From Actinostola sp. cb2023 (Eukaryota; Cnidaria; Anthozoa; Actiniaria; Actinostolidae), in assembly GCA_033675265.1 (NCBI GenBank), contig JAUJYZ010000066.1, positions 1 through 64,000 of the forward strand: a stretch of DNA of 64,000 nucleotides, in the 5' to 3' direction. Under the pieces are notes generated by a model. The model did not search any database, was not told where the DNA came from, and was given only the letters and a program-made list of their open reading frames with translations. Shown here in pieces: positions 23,588 to 34,760 of the stretch. The stretch's first letter is position 1; the number at the start of each line of letters is the position of its first letter. The position numbers were made by a program, and so were the translations under genes.

Positions 23588-23960
23588 TCAGGCAGCCCAA
23601 CCATTGCTTTTGAGGCTAATAAAAATATATTTGCCTTTTTTTATGGGTTTCCTGCATAAAAATGTATTATGTTTGGTTCCCAGTGCGCATCCCGCAAGAA
23701 GCGCCCGCCGCAATGTACATAGTGAAAGTAGTGAAGTAATGGCTCCTGACCAGGTGAAACGACCAGGTGTGAAACCCAATATACACATGAACGGGCGCTT
23801 CCTGCGGGACGTGCACAGGGAGCCCAACATAATACGTTACTAAGCACAGGAAGCCCAATATCGTATTGCGCGCGCGCTCTACCACAGGAAACCCATTAAA
23901 AGACGCCATTATCTTTTTATTTAGTATTTAATAGCCTCAGAATCAATGGTTGGGCTGCCT
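23588..23960. mobile_element. MITE related to the 38.7-kb CACAGG element
   Basis: Left end CAGGCAGCCCAACCATTGC at 23590 and right end AATGGTTGGGCTGCCTGTG at 23960 match the termini of the 38711-43156 element, as do the internal TATGGGTTTCCTG, CCCGCAAGAAGCGCCC and GCGCGCGCTCTACCACAGGA blocks. About 370 bases long with no genes. It is a short internally deleted relative. Confidence 0.8.
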
Positions 23961-23961
23961 G

Positions 23962-26890
23962 TGGTCCATCGTCTCCATACACACCTTACAGACTATGTTT
24001 CAGACTTTTAATTGTGTTAAGGAAAAGAACTTGAACAATACTTTTATGCAATGCTAAACCTACTGTAGCATTGACCACCGTGTATCTATTTATCATTACA
24101 TTATTTGATTTGACCATTGTAGTTACAAGTTCATTATAGTTGAAGAAAAGAAGAGTTACGCCAGTACCGGTCAGCGATACATGTTTTAGGCCACGTGACC
24201 CAGGGTCAGCAATGTCCCTCGTTTTCACAAAACAATACTCTCGTTGCAATACTTGTAAACAACCAACGGTTGTTACTAGGCTACCAAACAGCAGTGAATG
24301 CTGACGGTGAATGCAATGTTAGTAGTTGTGGATAAGAGTTGGTGCCGGAGAGCTTAGAGTGATTCCAATAAACCTGGGAACTACTAATTAGGTGTCATTG
24401 TATATTAGATGCAAAGTAACAAAAGACAACAAAAGAGTGAGTGTCTAATAGTGTGTATATATTGGTGTAGTTAGTAATGCCCAGGTTTATTGGAATCGCT
24501 CTACTGTAGTTATGAAATGCTTTGTTTTATGTAAGTGACAAGTATGAAAATTATTAGGCGAGTCTACCTTTCTTTGTTTTGAATAGTATTACTGTATTTG
24601 AAAAACTGCAGGCCCGTAGCCAGTATGGGGCGAGCCGAGGGAGTTGCCTCAGTAAAACATCGCTGATTCTGATATTGATCTTTTAACTGAATTGACAAAA
24701 AAGGCTGACTGTCCACTATGTGCAGCTATAAAACTTTTGTCGGGAGAGATTTTGGTCTGGCTACGGGCCTGAACTGGATAGCTTATAAATAACTAATGTA
24801 TTACTTATAATTGAGATTTCAATGCGAATTCACACTTGAAACTGACACACGGTCAACAATCTCAAATACGATCCGGCCTCAACTACACAATTCCCACGAA
24901 AAGCACAAGATACGGTATCTGATGGGCTTACGAGTTAGGGATATACCGGCTAAATAAACATACATATGTACAAATTAATTAGGGCCACAGATCTTGGGCA
25001 CGACATTTACCGATCAGAAACGCGAAAGCTTGAAGAGGAAAACAACTCGAATGTGTGCAGCTCACAGGCTAGCGTATGTAGGAGTTGGCGCGAAAAGCAT
25101 TGTGGTTATTGAGAATTTCATGATGGTTATTGAGAATTGCATGATGGTTATTGGAAAGAGCATGCCGGGTAATAATTTTAATTATTTATAATTACTCGGG
25201 CCCGAGTTATAAAATGGGCCTTCTTTTTTTTATTTTTTTTGTTAGGCCACAGAATGAAAAAAGAATGCGAAGTATTTGATCGTATCGGTACACAAAATGC
25301 GAAGTATGTGATCGTATCGAGTTTCAAGATTACTGGCGCCAGATTACTCCTTGGGTCATCATTAATAGAAGTGCTAACTCATCGTTCCACGACTACCGAC
25401 TAGAAGTGCTGTGTAGAAGCTCGTGCTGTATCGAGAGAGAAGCAGTTGTGTTTAATATGCAGAAGAGAAATGATATTGCATTGAAGAAGCATGATTGACT
25501 GTTGAAGCCTTTGTAAGCTTAAAATATATTTAACAAAAACAAACGCGAGGGCGTTATGAGAACCATCTGACCTATGCAACCTCAAGACGTATCAAGTACG
25601 TACTGATTCGGAGATCTTTATCTATGCTCACCCGACATATAGTCTCCCTCGTCACGCAACTGTCACTGATTGTCATGACGTCATAAATGAAACCAGATGT
25701 CGGGGTTCAGATTACTGTTTGGGTTCGGATAGTCTAAAGGTCATCAGAAACAAATACAGACAATAACAGAGCTTCGGAGAGCTTATAAGCGATACGGAAA
25801 ATACAAATATTACCCAAAATACTGACTCTACGTGACTTGTTGCCCGTGATCTATGCTCACGGACACAGTCTCCCTCGTCACGCAACTGTCATTCTCATTC
25901 TCAATGCCGGAGTGTACGCTCATTGAGCGTCTTGTTGTAATAATTATTAAAATAATAATAACACTGTATTTTCATTCCATTCTATTCTATTTCATTGTAA
26001 AATAACTAACGGTATAACACAAACTTTGGGCTTCCTGTGCTATGCATGTCGAGGTGGAGTAATAGGTTCGCAATGCATTTTGGGACGACAAAATTCTCTG
26101 AGTCATGCCCATGGCGTGGTCATCTAATTGAGTATCGTAGAGGGAAAGAGTTTGAATTGGCGAGATTTGAGAAAGATTCTCTGCGTTCTGTTGGTTTATG
26201 TTGTAAAATACACAGTCAATATTACTAACTATCTTTGTGTAATGTGTGGACGAAAACTACGTTATTTTGAGCCGTAAAAGGCCGCCATTCGCTCCAACTC
26301 CAGTCGAGAGGCGAGTTCAAAATGGCGCCAAAACAATGTGACATCTTGCTTTTGACCGGGTTTTGAAGACCAATATCTCCGTCCTTTTTGCCAGGCAATG
26401 TTTTCCTAATGTCCTGCGAACATCTGTGTACCTTGTAAGCTCGTAAGTCCAAATTGCAAGACTCAAAAGAGGCGATCAAGTTTACGGGTATCCGATAACA
26501 AGTCTTTCGTCGCATGTCCGCTTTCTCGTATCGGGTCGTTTCGATAACCTATATTACCATGAAACTAATAAAGACTACTTCATATAAGCTTATATGGTAA
26601 TTGTATAGATTGTACTTTATACAGTATTTTGAGTGTTGTGATTTATTTCGGTAAGTCGGTCAACAACATGAACGAATTACGGTGGTTTAGCCCCAAGTGG
26701 TTTAGCCCCTCTCTTCAACTGGTTTAGCGCCTCTCTTCAACTGGTTTAGCCCCAACACTAAATATCATCGCTTTACCTTCTAAAACACGAATACCTGTCA
26801 GTTATGCGAGTTTTTAGAGTTAACTAGATGCTTTAACAAGCGTTCACTCGTGCCCTGGTGCGATTGAGCACTGGGATGCATTGTAGCATG
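23962..26890. other. Repeat-derived intergenic DNA
   Basis: Besides the MITE at 24356 I see a direct pair around 25630-25675 and 25860-25898 (TCTCCCTCGTCACGCAACTG), the CCCGAGTTATAAAATGGGC piece at 25203, and a minisatellite of CTGGTTTAGCCCCTCTCTTCAA units at 26688-26760. No coding exon is supported. The minus-strand frame at 26225-26515 has no recognisable domain. Confidence 0.5.
24356..24503. mobile_element. Short MITE, AGAGTGATTCCAATAAACCT ends
   Basis: The left terminus AGAGTGATTCCAATAAACCT faces AGGTTTATTGGAATCGCTCT at the right, with GACAACAAAAGAGTGAGTGT inside. A second copy in the opposite orientation lies at 40496-40638. The TIR is about 25 bases. Confidence 0.8.
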
Positions 26891-26925
26891 AAAGACGCAT
26901 ACAGTACTGCTTAGAAGTATGTTAA

Positions 26926-27381
26926 AGTGCCTATCACCCCTGTGAGATTGTTTTAAAAATCGATTCAATATAAGCTGAATAGTTGGTGGGTTGAGTATTT
27001 TGTGATTTGAAACTTGCGTTTATGAGTTATAGAGGTTTGAATTCTCAATATGCAAATTTGATGACGTCTACTAAGACTTCATTTATTATACAAAAACGCC
27101 CTTGTGCTGATTATTGACATTTGAAAACTTACATAATATTTTCACAGTCTTTATAAATGATGTTATAACTTTTTCCCCATTTCAAAAAATAAGCTCTTCT
27201 TGAAAAAGTCTAAATAAGTTATGGCAAATTCCTGGGTTGACGTCATCAAATTTGCATATTGAGATTTCAAACCTCTATAACTCATAAATGCAAGGTTCAA
27301 TTCAAAAAATACTGAACCCACCAACTATTCAGCTTATATTGAATAGATTTTTAAAACAATCTCACAGGGGTGATAGGCACT
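26926..27381. mobile_element. TTAA-flanked MITE, AGTGCCTATCACCCC ends
   Basis: TTAA at 26922-26925 and 27382-27385 enclose 456 bases with inverted ends starting AGTGCCTATCACCCCTGTGA. Inversion continues inward (AATTTGATGACGTC against GACGTCATCAAATTTGC), so it is nearly palindromic. It sits inside the left TIR of the surrounding element. A sister copy is at 38259-43170. Confidence 0.92.
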
Positions 27382-27654
27382 TTAACATGTTTTGCGTGGA
27401 GTCTGCGTGGAGTTGGCGTGGAGTCTGAGTGGAGTCTGAGTGTAGTCTGCATGTATACACTCAAACTACACTCAACTTTTTACCTCATTACAGGCTTGAC
27501 TGACTTTTACACGCAGCCGTTAATTTGCATTTCCGAAAGAAACTGCATATGCCTAGAAATACACGAACGATGTTGAATATGGCTGCCCATGTGTAGCAAT
27601 ATTTAATCCAACAATGATTTCTTTCCTGGGCAATTTTAGATGTAAACTTTGTTC

Positions 27655-28420
27655 AAATTCACTTGATTTAATCCTTGAGATTTGATTTAATGCTTGATAT
27701 TTGATTTAATCCTTCATATTTGTATTTGATTTGATCCTTCATATTTGATTTAATCCTTCATATTTGATTTAATCCTTCCTATTTATATTTATATTTGATT
27801 TGATCCTTCATATTTGATTTAATCCTTCATATTTGATTTAATTCTTCATATTTTATTCGATCTTTCGTATCTGAGTGTAGTCTGAGTGTAGTCTGCATGT
27901 ATACACTCAAACTACACTCAACTTTTTACCTCATTACAGGCTTGACTGACTTTTACACGCAGCCGTTAATTTGCATTTCCGAAAGAAACTGCATATGCCT
28001 AGAAATACACGAACGATGTTGAATATGGCTGCCCATGTGTAGCAATATTTAATCCAACGATGATTTCTTTCCTGGGCAATTTTATTCAAATTCAAATTCA
28101 CTTGATTTAGTCCTTGAGATTTGATTTAATGCTTGATATTTGATTTAATCCTTCATATTTGTATTTGATTTGATCCTTCATATTTGATTTAATCCTTCAT
28201 ATTTGATTTAATCCTTCCTATTTGTATTTGATTTGATCCTTCATATTTGATTTAATCCTTCATATTTGATTTAATTCTTGATATTTTATTAGATCTTTCG
28301 TATTTGATTTAATCCTCTATATTTGATTTAATCCTTTTAAATTTGATTTAATCCTTCATATTTGATTTAATCCTCCATATTATATTTAAACCTTTCAAAT
28401 TTTATTTAATCTTCCTGGGA
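27655..28420. repeat. Subterminal minisatellite, TATTTGATTTAATCCTTCA units
   Basis: Two blocks (about 27655-27870 and 28100-28420) consist of 19-20-base imperfect tandem units of TATTTGATTTAATCCTTCA. They follow the duplicated 150-base block (TTGCATTTCCGAAAGAAACT) at 27520 and 27970. The array lies between the TIR and the integrase gene. Confidence 0.85.
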
Positions 28421-28539
28421 CGAGCTCGGCCAAAACTGCCTCGTTATCATGCAACCTCGTTTTAAAACTCACCACTCGCCACCATTTTGTTTTTTTGCGC
28501 ATTCTATTAGTTTGTTTTTCCTGGCACTTCTTATCCCAA

Positions 28540-30045
28540 ATGGCCGACGATGTTGAAAGGTTTTTGAAGTTTGTGTTAGAGCGATCGGAGGAGCTAAGTA
28601 TTCATTGAGAACGCCAAGAGATGCGTGAGGATTTTCTCAGTGACCTTCTGACCCATGTGGATTTGCTTAGAAAGACAGTAGAATTTTTGCATGAAATTGG
28701 AAATGTTCCCTTTTTGGACTCAGATGATTTGAAAAGATGGAGAGATTTTGAGCAAGTTTACTCTGACATTGAAACGGAATTTATCAAGGTATGCAATCAC
28801 TGTCATGAGGAATCTACCAAACGTACTTTGAGTAAGCTACCACTGTCCATTGTAGACACAGGACGTCCTGGCAGGCCTGGTTACTACATCCCAAAAGAGG
28901 TCTTGGTAGAATTACGTGGGCTCAATTTCTCCTGGTGCAAGATCTCAAAAATGTTTGGCATATCACGGTGGAATGTCATGCGCCGTGTTGAAGAGTATGG
29001 CTTGACTACTTTGCAGAAATTTTCCATCATTTCAGATGAAAGAATTGATGATATCATTAAAGACTATATCTCACGCCATGGGTCCACCACGGGTGAGCCA
29101 TTCATGTCAGGCTATTTTAGATCACTGGGACTGCATATACAGAGAAGCAGAATAAGAGCTGCATTAAATAGAGTGGATCCTCATAATACAGTTTTAAGGT
29201 GGGGCACTCTTGTATCAAGGAGGAGATACTTTGTGCCATGGCCAAATTCACTTTGGCACATCGATGGCCAACACTCACTTATTAGATGGAAGTTTGTTAT
29301 TCATGGCTGTTGTGACGGCAAATGTTTTTGAGGTGCAGCACAAATAACTTGGCAGAGACAGTCCTGTATATTTTCAAGGATGCTATCAAGGACAACGGTG
29401 GTTTTATGGCCCTCACGCATCCGAGTGGATTATGAGGTAGAGAATGTTTCAGTTTGTGATGAAATGGTTGCCCACTGGGGTGAGGGGAGGCGTAGTTTTA
29501 TTGCTGGGTCATCCACAAGCAATCAGCTCATAGAGAGACTTTGGCGGGATGTCTTTAGATGCGTCTGCCATTTTTTTTATTACACCTTCTATACAATGGA
29601 ACAGACTGGAATTATAGATATTGAAAATCCCATACACATGTTTGCATTACATTTAGTCTTTACTGGTAGAATTAACAATGCTCTAGATGAATTTGCCACA
29701 ATGTTTAACAATCATAGATTGTCATCAGAGCACAACTGGACTCCAAATCAGATATGGATGAATGGAATCCTAGATGAAAACCATCCATGTAATTCAAACG
29801 GTGGTTGTGATGATTTTGTTGTTGACCAGTTTTATGGTGAAGACCCAGATGGCCCACGTCCACAGTCAGACATTAATGGAGGTGTTGTTGTTGTACCTGT
29901 TGAAGTTCCTCACAACAAAGAAATAACAGACTATGTTCTGCAGCAAGTAAATGTTGACAAACACTCTAGTCAAGCCGGAATTGATATTTACAGTCAAGTT
30001 CTACAGCTAATTGTGCAAAAACTTGAAGATTATATAAACATTTGA
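28540..30045 (+). pseudogene. Integrase-core (DDE) transposase-like gene
   Basis: The natural start is probably ATG at 28540 (MADDVERFLK), upstream of the longest open frame; an in-frame TGA at 28606 interrupts it. Order: N-terminal helical region, GRPGRPGYYIP, a helix-turn-helix (FSWCKISKMFGISRWNVMRR), then an rve-type core with PNSLWHIDGQHSLIRW (first Asp), IRVDYEVENV (second Asp, about 29413) and QLIERLWRDVF (Glu, about 34 residues further). Two compensating frameshifts at about 29325 and 29405 separate the Asp motifs. The C-terminal part to 30045 is open (HNWTPNQIWM). It should cut and join element ends in the nucleus. All three catalytic positions are readable, so inactivation is recent. 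Confidence 0.8.
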
Positions 30046-31115
30046 TTTCATATGGACATGACAGGCTTTGACATTCACTGTTCCACTTTACGGTTTTATT
30101 GTTCATATTAATTAGTCCACATAGTTTTAACTTTAAAATGTTCTTGGGGCTTATTTATTTAACAAACCAAGCTAGATAAGCATTGAATAGAGATTGGGTC
30201 ATGGAAGGAGGACATTTTTCTAATTTCAAGCAGGAATCTCATTAGGCCACACCCTGAAAAATATCCCTGGATATTTGCTTACAAACAGTGACAATAAATA
30301 AACAAATTGTCAGAAACATGAACTTTATTAACAAAGATGTGTTAATAAATTACCGTACTTCAAATATCAAACATGGTATTGTTTACTATTGTGCAGCAGT
30401 GCATGTTTTGAAAAGAATAACTCTGAAGGAATCACTGTACTGCTTAACTCCAACACTTCATACAATGTATGAAAGCCAGAAAAAACTGATCTGGTAAGAT
30501 AACAAAACTGATCTGGTAATATAACAACATGAAATACTTTAAAATAAACCTAATTAACCTTTTATTAACCAATAAATTCAAACAGTAGAACATTATTTTA
30601 TGGAGCAGTTTCTAATAGTTGTGGGAGGGCTACATCTAGTATATTTTAAGTACGGTATGTCAAATATTTTGAATGTGGATTAAGGAGAGGATAACAAATC
30701 AATGTTTTGGGTGCCATAGTTTTCTCCATAAGGGGAAGACCAGAATGTTTTGAGTCCACATTATACAAAGCTTGTTAGCTCTTCCCCTAATAATTAATGA
30801 CTGCTCTCTCAAAATGATTATTTTCTTGCTCATTTCAACTGTTTTAAAAATGAAAGAATATTTACTGAGGGTACGTACATACTTTCCTTCACATGTTTTG
30901 TAGGTGTGCTTTAAACTGCTTGTTTAACAGCACAGAAAGTATAGCAAAACTCAAGATTTATAAAATGATACATGTAGATTCCAACATTGTTCAAGCACCT
31001 ATATATCCACTTTTTAAGAGTTTTTCACAGCCTCTTTTAGCTATAGCTATAAATTAGTGCTGGAAAGGAATGACTCACCAATGCAAGGTTTTGCATGTGA
31101 AGGAATACAGTCTGT
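30046..31115. other. Spacer between convergent integrase and HECT genes
   Basis: About 1.07 kb of AT-rich sequence with no domain-bearing frame. It probably contains the 3' untranslated regions of both genes. A short tandem (AACTGATCTGGTAA) occurs at 30484-30520. Confidence 0.5.
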
Positions 31116-32895
31116 TTACAATGTCCCAAAATGTGTATTTGCAAAAGCAATATCATAAACTTGAAACAGTATTTCATCACTTGGTAGCTGTGAATGTATC
31201 TGGGCTCCAACAGGCAGCAGTAAGACATTGGTGCAAGTATGTGCCATAGGAATGTACTTGTAGGGGCTTGTGTTCAATGATTTTTCAACCTGTAAAAAAA
31301 AGCAAAAGTAATAAAAATTACATCATGCTAAACTACATGTAATTAAAAAATAAATAATGATTTCATGAAAATTTTGGTTTTGAACAAGCACAAGCATTAT
31401 ATATGTACATGACATTATCCTACACATATTACATCTCGGCCAATCAGAGCTCACCATTTCTATGAAATACAGAGCGGTATTTCATAGTTTGTATTAGCCA
31501 GTCAAAACGTTGTAATATGTATAGGATAATTATGGTTATTCCATGGGTTTCTATGGAATACGGGTGGAAATTCCACTGGTTGTATACCAAATGATATAAT
31601 TTTTTCGTGAAATGTTCGCCCGTATTCCATAGAAAACCATGGAATAACCAATAAGTATGTGTCTGTTCTATTTTCTACTGCTTTCTTTGACCACACCAAA
31701 TTTAGTCAACCAGGAGATGACAATGAAAACACACAGATGGTGGCATTACTAATTGGTACAACTACTATACCTCAGATGGCTTTTCTTCTCCACGTACAAA
31801 TGTAATAGATGGGTGGATAACAAATCCAAGTACTGGCTCTTCTGAAGCACCCGTGACAAATATTAAAACAGAATTCAAAGTGATTGGTGCTCTTCGGCCA
31901 CTTCCAACTTCTCTCACATATTTCACAAATAAAGCATACACTTCCTTTTCTCTCAAGAAAGCTGTGGAGTCTTCTTCAGAAAACCTGGGGGTCAGCATGT
32001 TGAGTAGCAACTTTGGAGTCAGTTTATGATGGGTAGGTCTCAACAAGTGAAGAATAATTGGAAACTTCTGCATGATCTTTGCCAGGCCAAATACATTCAA
32101 ACCTCGCTGTATGTTAGTGATACAGTTGTCACTTGTTGATGTCACTAGTTTTTCAATGACATCTATTGGCATGTAAGTTGGAAGCTGGCCATTTTGAAGT
32201 AGAGCAATGCCAATCATTATGCCCACATTATAGTAGTCGTCTGACAGATGCTCTCTAAGGCCTTTGTCGAAATACTTCTCCTTTATGGCAACATTCAGTA
32301 AACGGATCCACTCTTTCCTAGGACCACCAAGATCCCTGACCTTCTCCCCCATGAAGTCTAACTCCAAAGTGAGATTGAAATTATTGATTGAGGTAAACTC
32401 TGTAAATGTGGTGTGCAGAATGTTATGTCTATCAATACAGATGTTTTGTGTCTCCTTCATGTGCTTCAGATTCACTTGTTGCATCTACAACTCTACCCTT
32501 TACTATTTCCTTTTGGAGGAATCTTAAGATTTCCACTGGATCAGTCAGTCCTTGTTGACTCATGGCAGTGATGAGATTGTTTATACATGATTTGAGTTGA
32601 TGGGCAGGAGTAGTCTCTGTATCTGTTCTTCTTTGTTGTCTGTGGTCTCAAACTCAAAGACACTCTTTGCCAACTCTTCATCATCTTCAGTATCTCCGTT
32701 TATATATACAAATTCAACACCTTGCTTTACTTGCTGATCTTCTTTCTTGTCTGTGGTCTCAAAGACACTCTTTGCCATCTCTTCTTCATCCTCAGTATCT
32801 CCATTATACACGAATTCAAACCCTTGCTTTACTTTTAAATAAAGCAACCCCTGCCCCGCCATTTTCTTCACAACTGGAAAGTTATATTCTGTCAC
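31116..32895 (-). pseudogene. HECT-domain ubiquitin ligase gene carried by a transposon
   Basis: Minus strand. The first open part (32895-32600) begins near MTEYNF or MAGQGL and has two tandem copies of a 33-residue acidic unit (VKQGFEFVYNGDTEDEEEMA and VKQGVEFVYINGDTEDDEEL). A HECT N-lobe follows (32484-31771: ELDFMGEKVRDLGGPRKEW), then a GT-AG intron and a last exon at 31289-31116 with PMAHTCTNVLLLPVG, containing the catalytic Cys of the C-lobe, ending AFANTHFGTL. HECT ligases pass ubiquitin from E2 through this Cys to a substrate. One-base frame changes near 32603 and near 32455 break the reading. The substrate is unknown. Its position inside the TIRs makes it cargo rather than a host gene. 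Confidence 0.75.
31408..31532. mobile_element. Small MITE in the HECT intron
   Basis: ATTATCCTACACATATTACA at the left faces TGTAATATGTATAGGATAAT at the right, about 125 bases apart. A second inverted pair (GGTTATTCCATGGGTTTCTA near 31535 with its complement near 31640) follows directly. Confidence 0.7.
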
Positions 32896-33129
32896 AGGTC
32901 ACAGCTGAAGGGTAGAAATTGCTTTGTGTCGTACCTTCCATTCTCATACCCAGAGCCCACTCCTCTTTTGGTTCGTCGCTGGCTCTGGGAAGCCATGTTG
33001 CTCGGTCATCAAATTTTGACGACCAAGTCATCAGAGCGCATGCTCGTACTAAAGACCGCTGAGAGCGGGTACTGTGGAAGAGTCTACTGACGTTGGTTTG
33101 AATATTCAAACAATGTAACAAGTACACAA

Positions 33130-33860
33130 GTCTGTAGAATTATCTTCGTGTAGCAGTTTAAAATCCCTTCGACGTTCATCACCGGTTCTTCTCTGGCTCT
33201 GTTGCGATAAAGGCTGGACGATAAATACATGTTCTAATATAATCTTGCATGTGAGCCTTCCTCAGTTCCTGTCTTCCGCTTTGTTATTGTTTCTCTTGAA
33301 TTATAAAAATATTCCTTTGAATACTCAAAGCGAGTACGATCGATTGTGTCTGTAGCCGTTACTTTTATAATTTATGTATTGTTAGATCTCCCTTTACGAA
33401 TTTATGTCTACACAGTTTCCATTGATTTATTATTCAAAAAAGGTATATAGTTTTTGAAAATAATATTGTATGAAATTACTACAACCGTCGCTGTCATTCG
33501 CTTCGTTCGCTTTGCAAGTTTGAATCTTTGTTTATCTCATGGACCAATCAAATACGATCATTCATTGTTGATTTCAACAGCCAATGAAATTCGCTAAAAT
33601 TCGAACCAAATGAGGAGTGGGCTCTGGGTACGAGAATGAACTTAGAACTGATAATGCCGTAAAAAGCTGGTGGGAAAGACGTGAATGAATGTTGTTTATA
33701 GATACAACTGTAGCATTATGATTTCAAGAGTTCAATTTAAACTTTTTGCGGCCTTTATTGTCCCACTAGCTGTATTACGTGAAGCTTCTTCAAGATTGCA
33801 TATGTTCTACTTTACTTTATGTAGGTTCCCACAAAAAAATTAAAACCAGGTAATGTTTCT
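33130..33860. other. No gene recognised
   Basis: Region between the HECT gene 5' end and the right TIR of the transposon. It carries GAGTGGGCTCTGGGTACGAG near 33613, an inverted echo of CTCATACCCAGAGCCCACTC at 32943. Probably promoter and subterminal DNA of the element. Confidence 0.45.
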
Positions 33861-33995
33861 AGGCATACGCAGTTTCTTTCGGAAATGCAAATTAACGGCT
33901 GCGTGTAAAAGTCAGTCAAGCCTTTTATGAGGTAAAAAGTTGAGTGTAGTTTGAGTGTATACACGCAGACTACACCCAGCAGTACTGTATATATA

Positions 33996-34277
33996 CAGCT
34001 ATTTCAAAAAAGGTTGGTGAAGGTTTTGTTGCATCTTGCATCTTGCATACCAAGCCCGAAATGTATTGTGGATCATACATAAATAATGTCAGCATGCACA
34101 TACAGAAGAAAATATGCTGGCTCCATATTGTGAAGACAAAATTTGGGAAAATTCCAAGAGTCCATATTGTTGTGACCTTTCGCTGACTCCATTTACATCG
34201 CCCATAGTGCATTTCGTGCTTGGTATGCAAGATGCAACAAAACCCAAAACCTTCACCAACCTTTTTTGAAATAACTG
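33996..34277. mobile_element. TA-flanked MITE, CAGCTATTTCAAAAAAGG ends
   Basis: TA at 33994-33995 and 34278-34279 bracket 282 bases with roughly 50-base inverted ends (CAGCTATTTCAAAAAAGG, then GTTGGTGAAGGTTTTG and TGCATCTTGCAT). It abuts the right end of the integrase/HECT element. Same family as 15904-16345 and 38043-43223. Confidence 0.88.
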
Positions 34278-34599
34278 TATGTAAAAGGCTAAGATTTGAA
34301 AATAAAAGGTTTCTCGATCAGCACAAAAAAGTTATATATCAAACAGTAGACTAAACATGGAGATATGAAGTCAAATCTATCTTTCGCCGGTATCTAGCGT
34401 AAAATGTTCCAATAATGTATTTTCCAACGGCAAAAGCACAAAACAACAGCATCATGTCTGAATCCAAGCACACATGCCGGTAAATAAGCTTAATGATCGT
34501 ATCAGATCGTCATTCACCTCGCAGTAAACATTCTTTTAAAATATCAAGAATTGTGATTTCAATAGATGTACAGATACAATGTATTTGGCGTATAAATAC

Positions 34600-34760
34600 A
34601 TTGCTGTTAACCGAAATATCTCCTAACCGAAATATCGCCTAACCGAAATATCGCTTTAACCGAAATATCGGTTAACCGAAATATCAGTTAACCGAAATAT
34701 CGGTTTGACTCAACCGATATATCGGATGGCTCCAAACGATATTTCAGTTGAACATCGTCT
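34600..34760. repeat. Minisatellite of AACCGAAATATCGG units
   Basis: About eight imperfect 16-19-base units of TAACCGAAATATCG(G), ending in inverted CCGATATATCGG forms. From 34770 to 35800 I see no gene; CGTACGGACG and TCCGTCCATG phrases near 35175-35215 recall the TACAGTAC-element subtermini. Confidence 0.85.

Larger units (their letters stand above)
26900..33989. mobile_element. DNA transposon with TACAGTACTG ends, integrase and HECT genes
   Basis: The left end TACAGTACTGCTTAGAAGTA at 26900 and right end GCAGTACTGTA finishing at 33989 are inverted. Subterminal blocks match too: GTATACACTCAAACTACACT and GGCTTGACTGACTTTTACAC at 27455-27520 (and again 27900-27965) appear inverted at 33890-33960. 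Inside are an integrase-like gene (plus) and a HECT gene (minus). The left subterminal region is duplicated (27436-27870 and 27875-28410). A 456-bp MITE has landed in the left TIR. Six-base flanks (GACGCA and TATATA) do not match, so target duplication is not shown. TAC...GTA ends would suit the IS3EU group, but this is inference. Confidence 0.7.

Noticed and set aside
23588..23909. Several overlapping 68-119-codon frames
   Set aside because: All are readings across the inverted ends of a MITE on both strands.
25618..25898. tRNA-like direct repeats (TCTCCCTCGTCACGCAACTG)
   Set aside because: No cloverleaf, anticodon arm or B box can be drawn.
26225..26515. Minus-strand 96-codon frame
   Set aside because: No domain, no splice context and no homologous copy; probably chance.
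27655..28420. CRISPR-like array
   Set aside because: Units are contiguous imperfect tandem repeats without spacers, in a eukaryotic transposon.
31116..32895. HECT gene as an ordinary host ligase
   Set aside because: It is short, frameshifted and lies wholly within matched transposon ends opposite an integrase gene.
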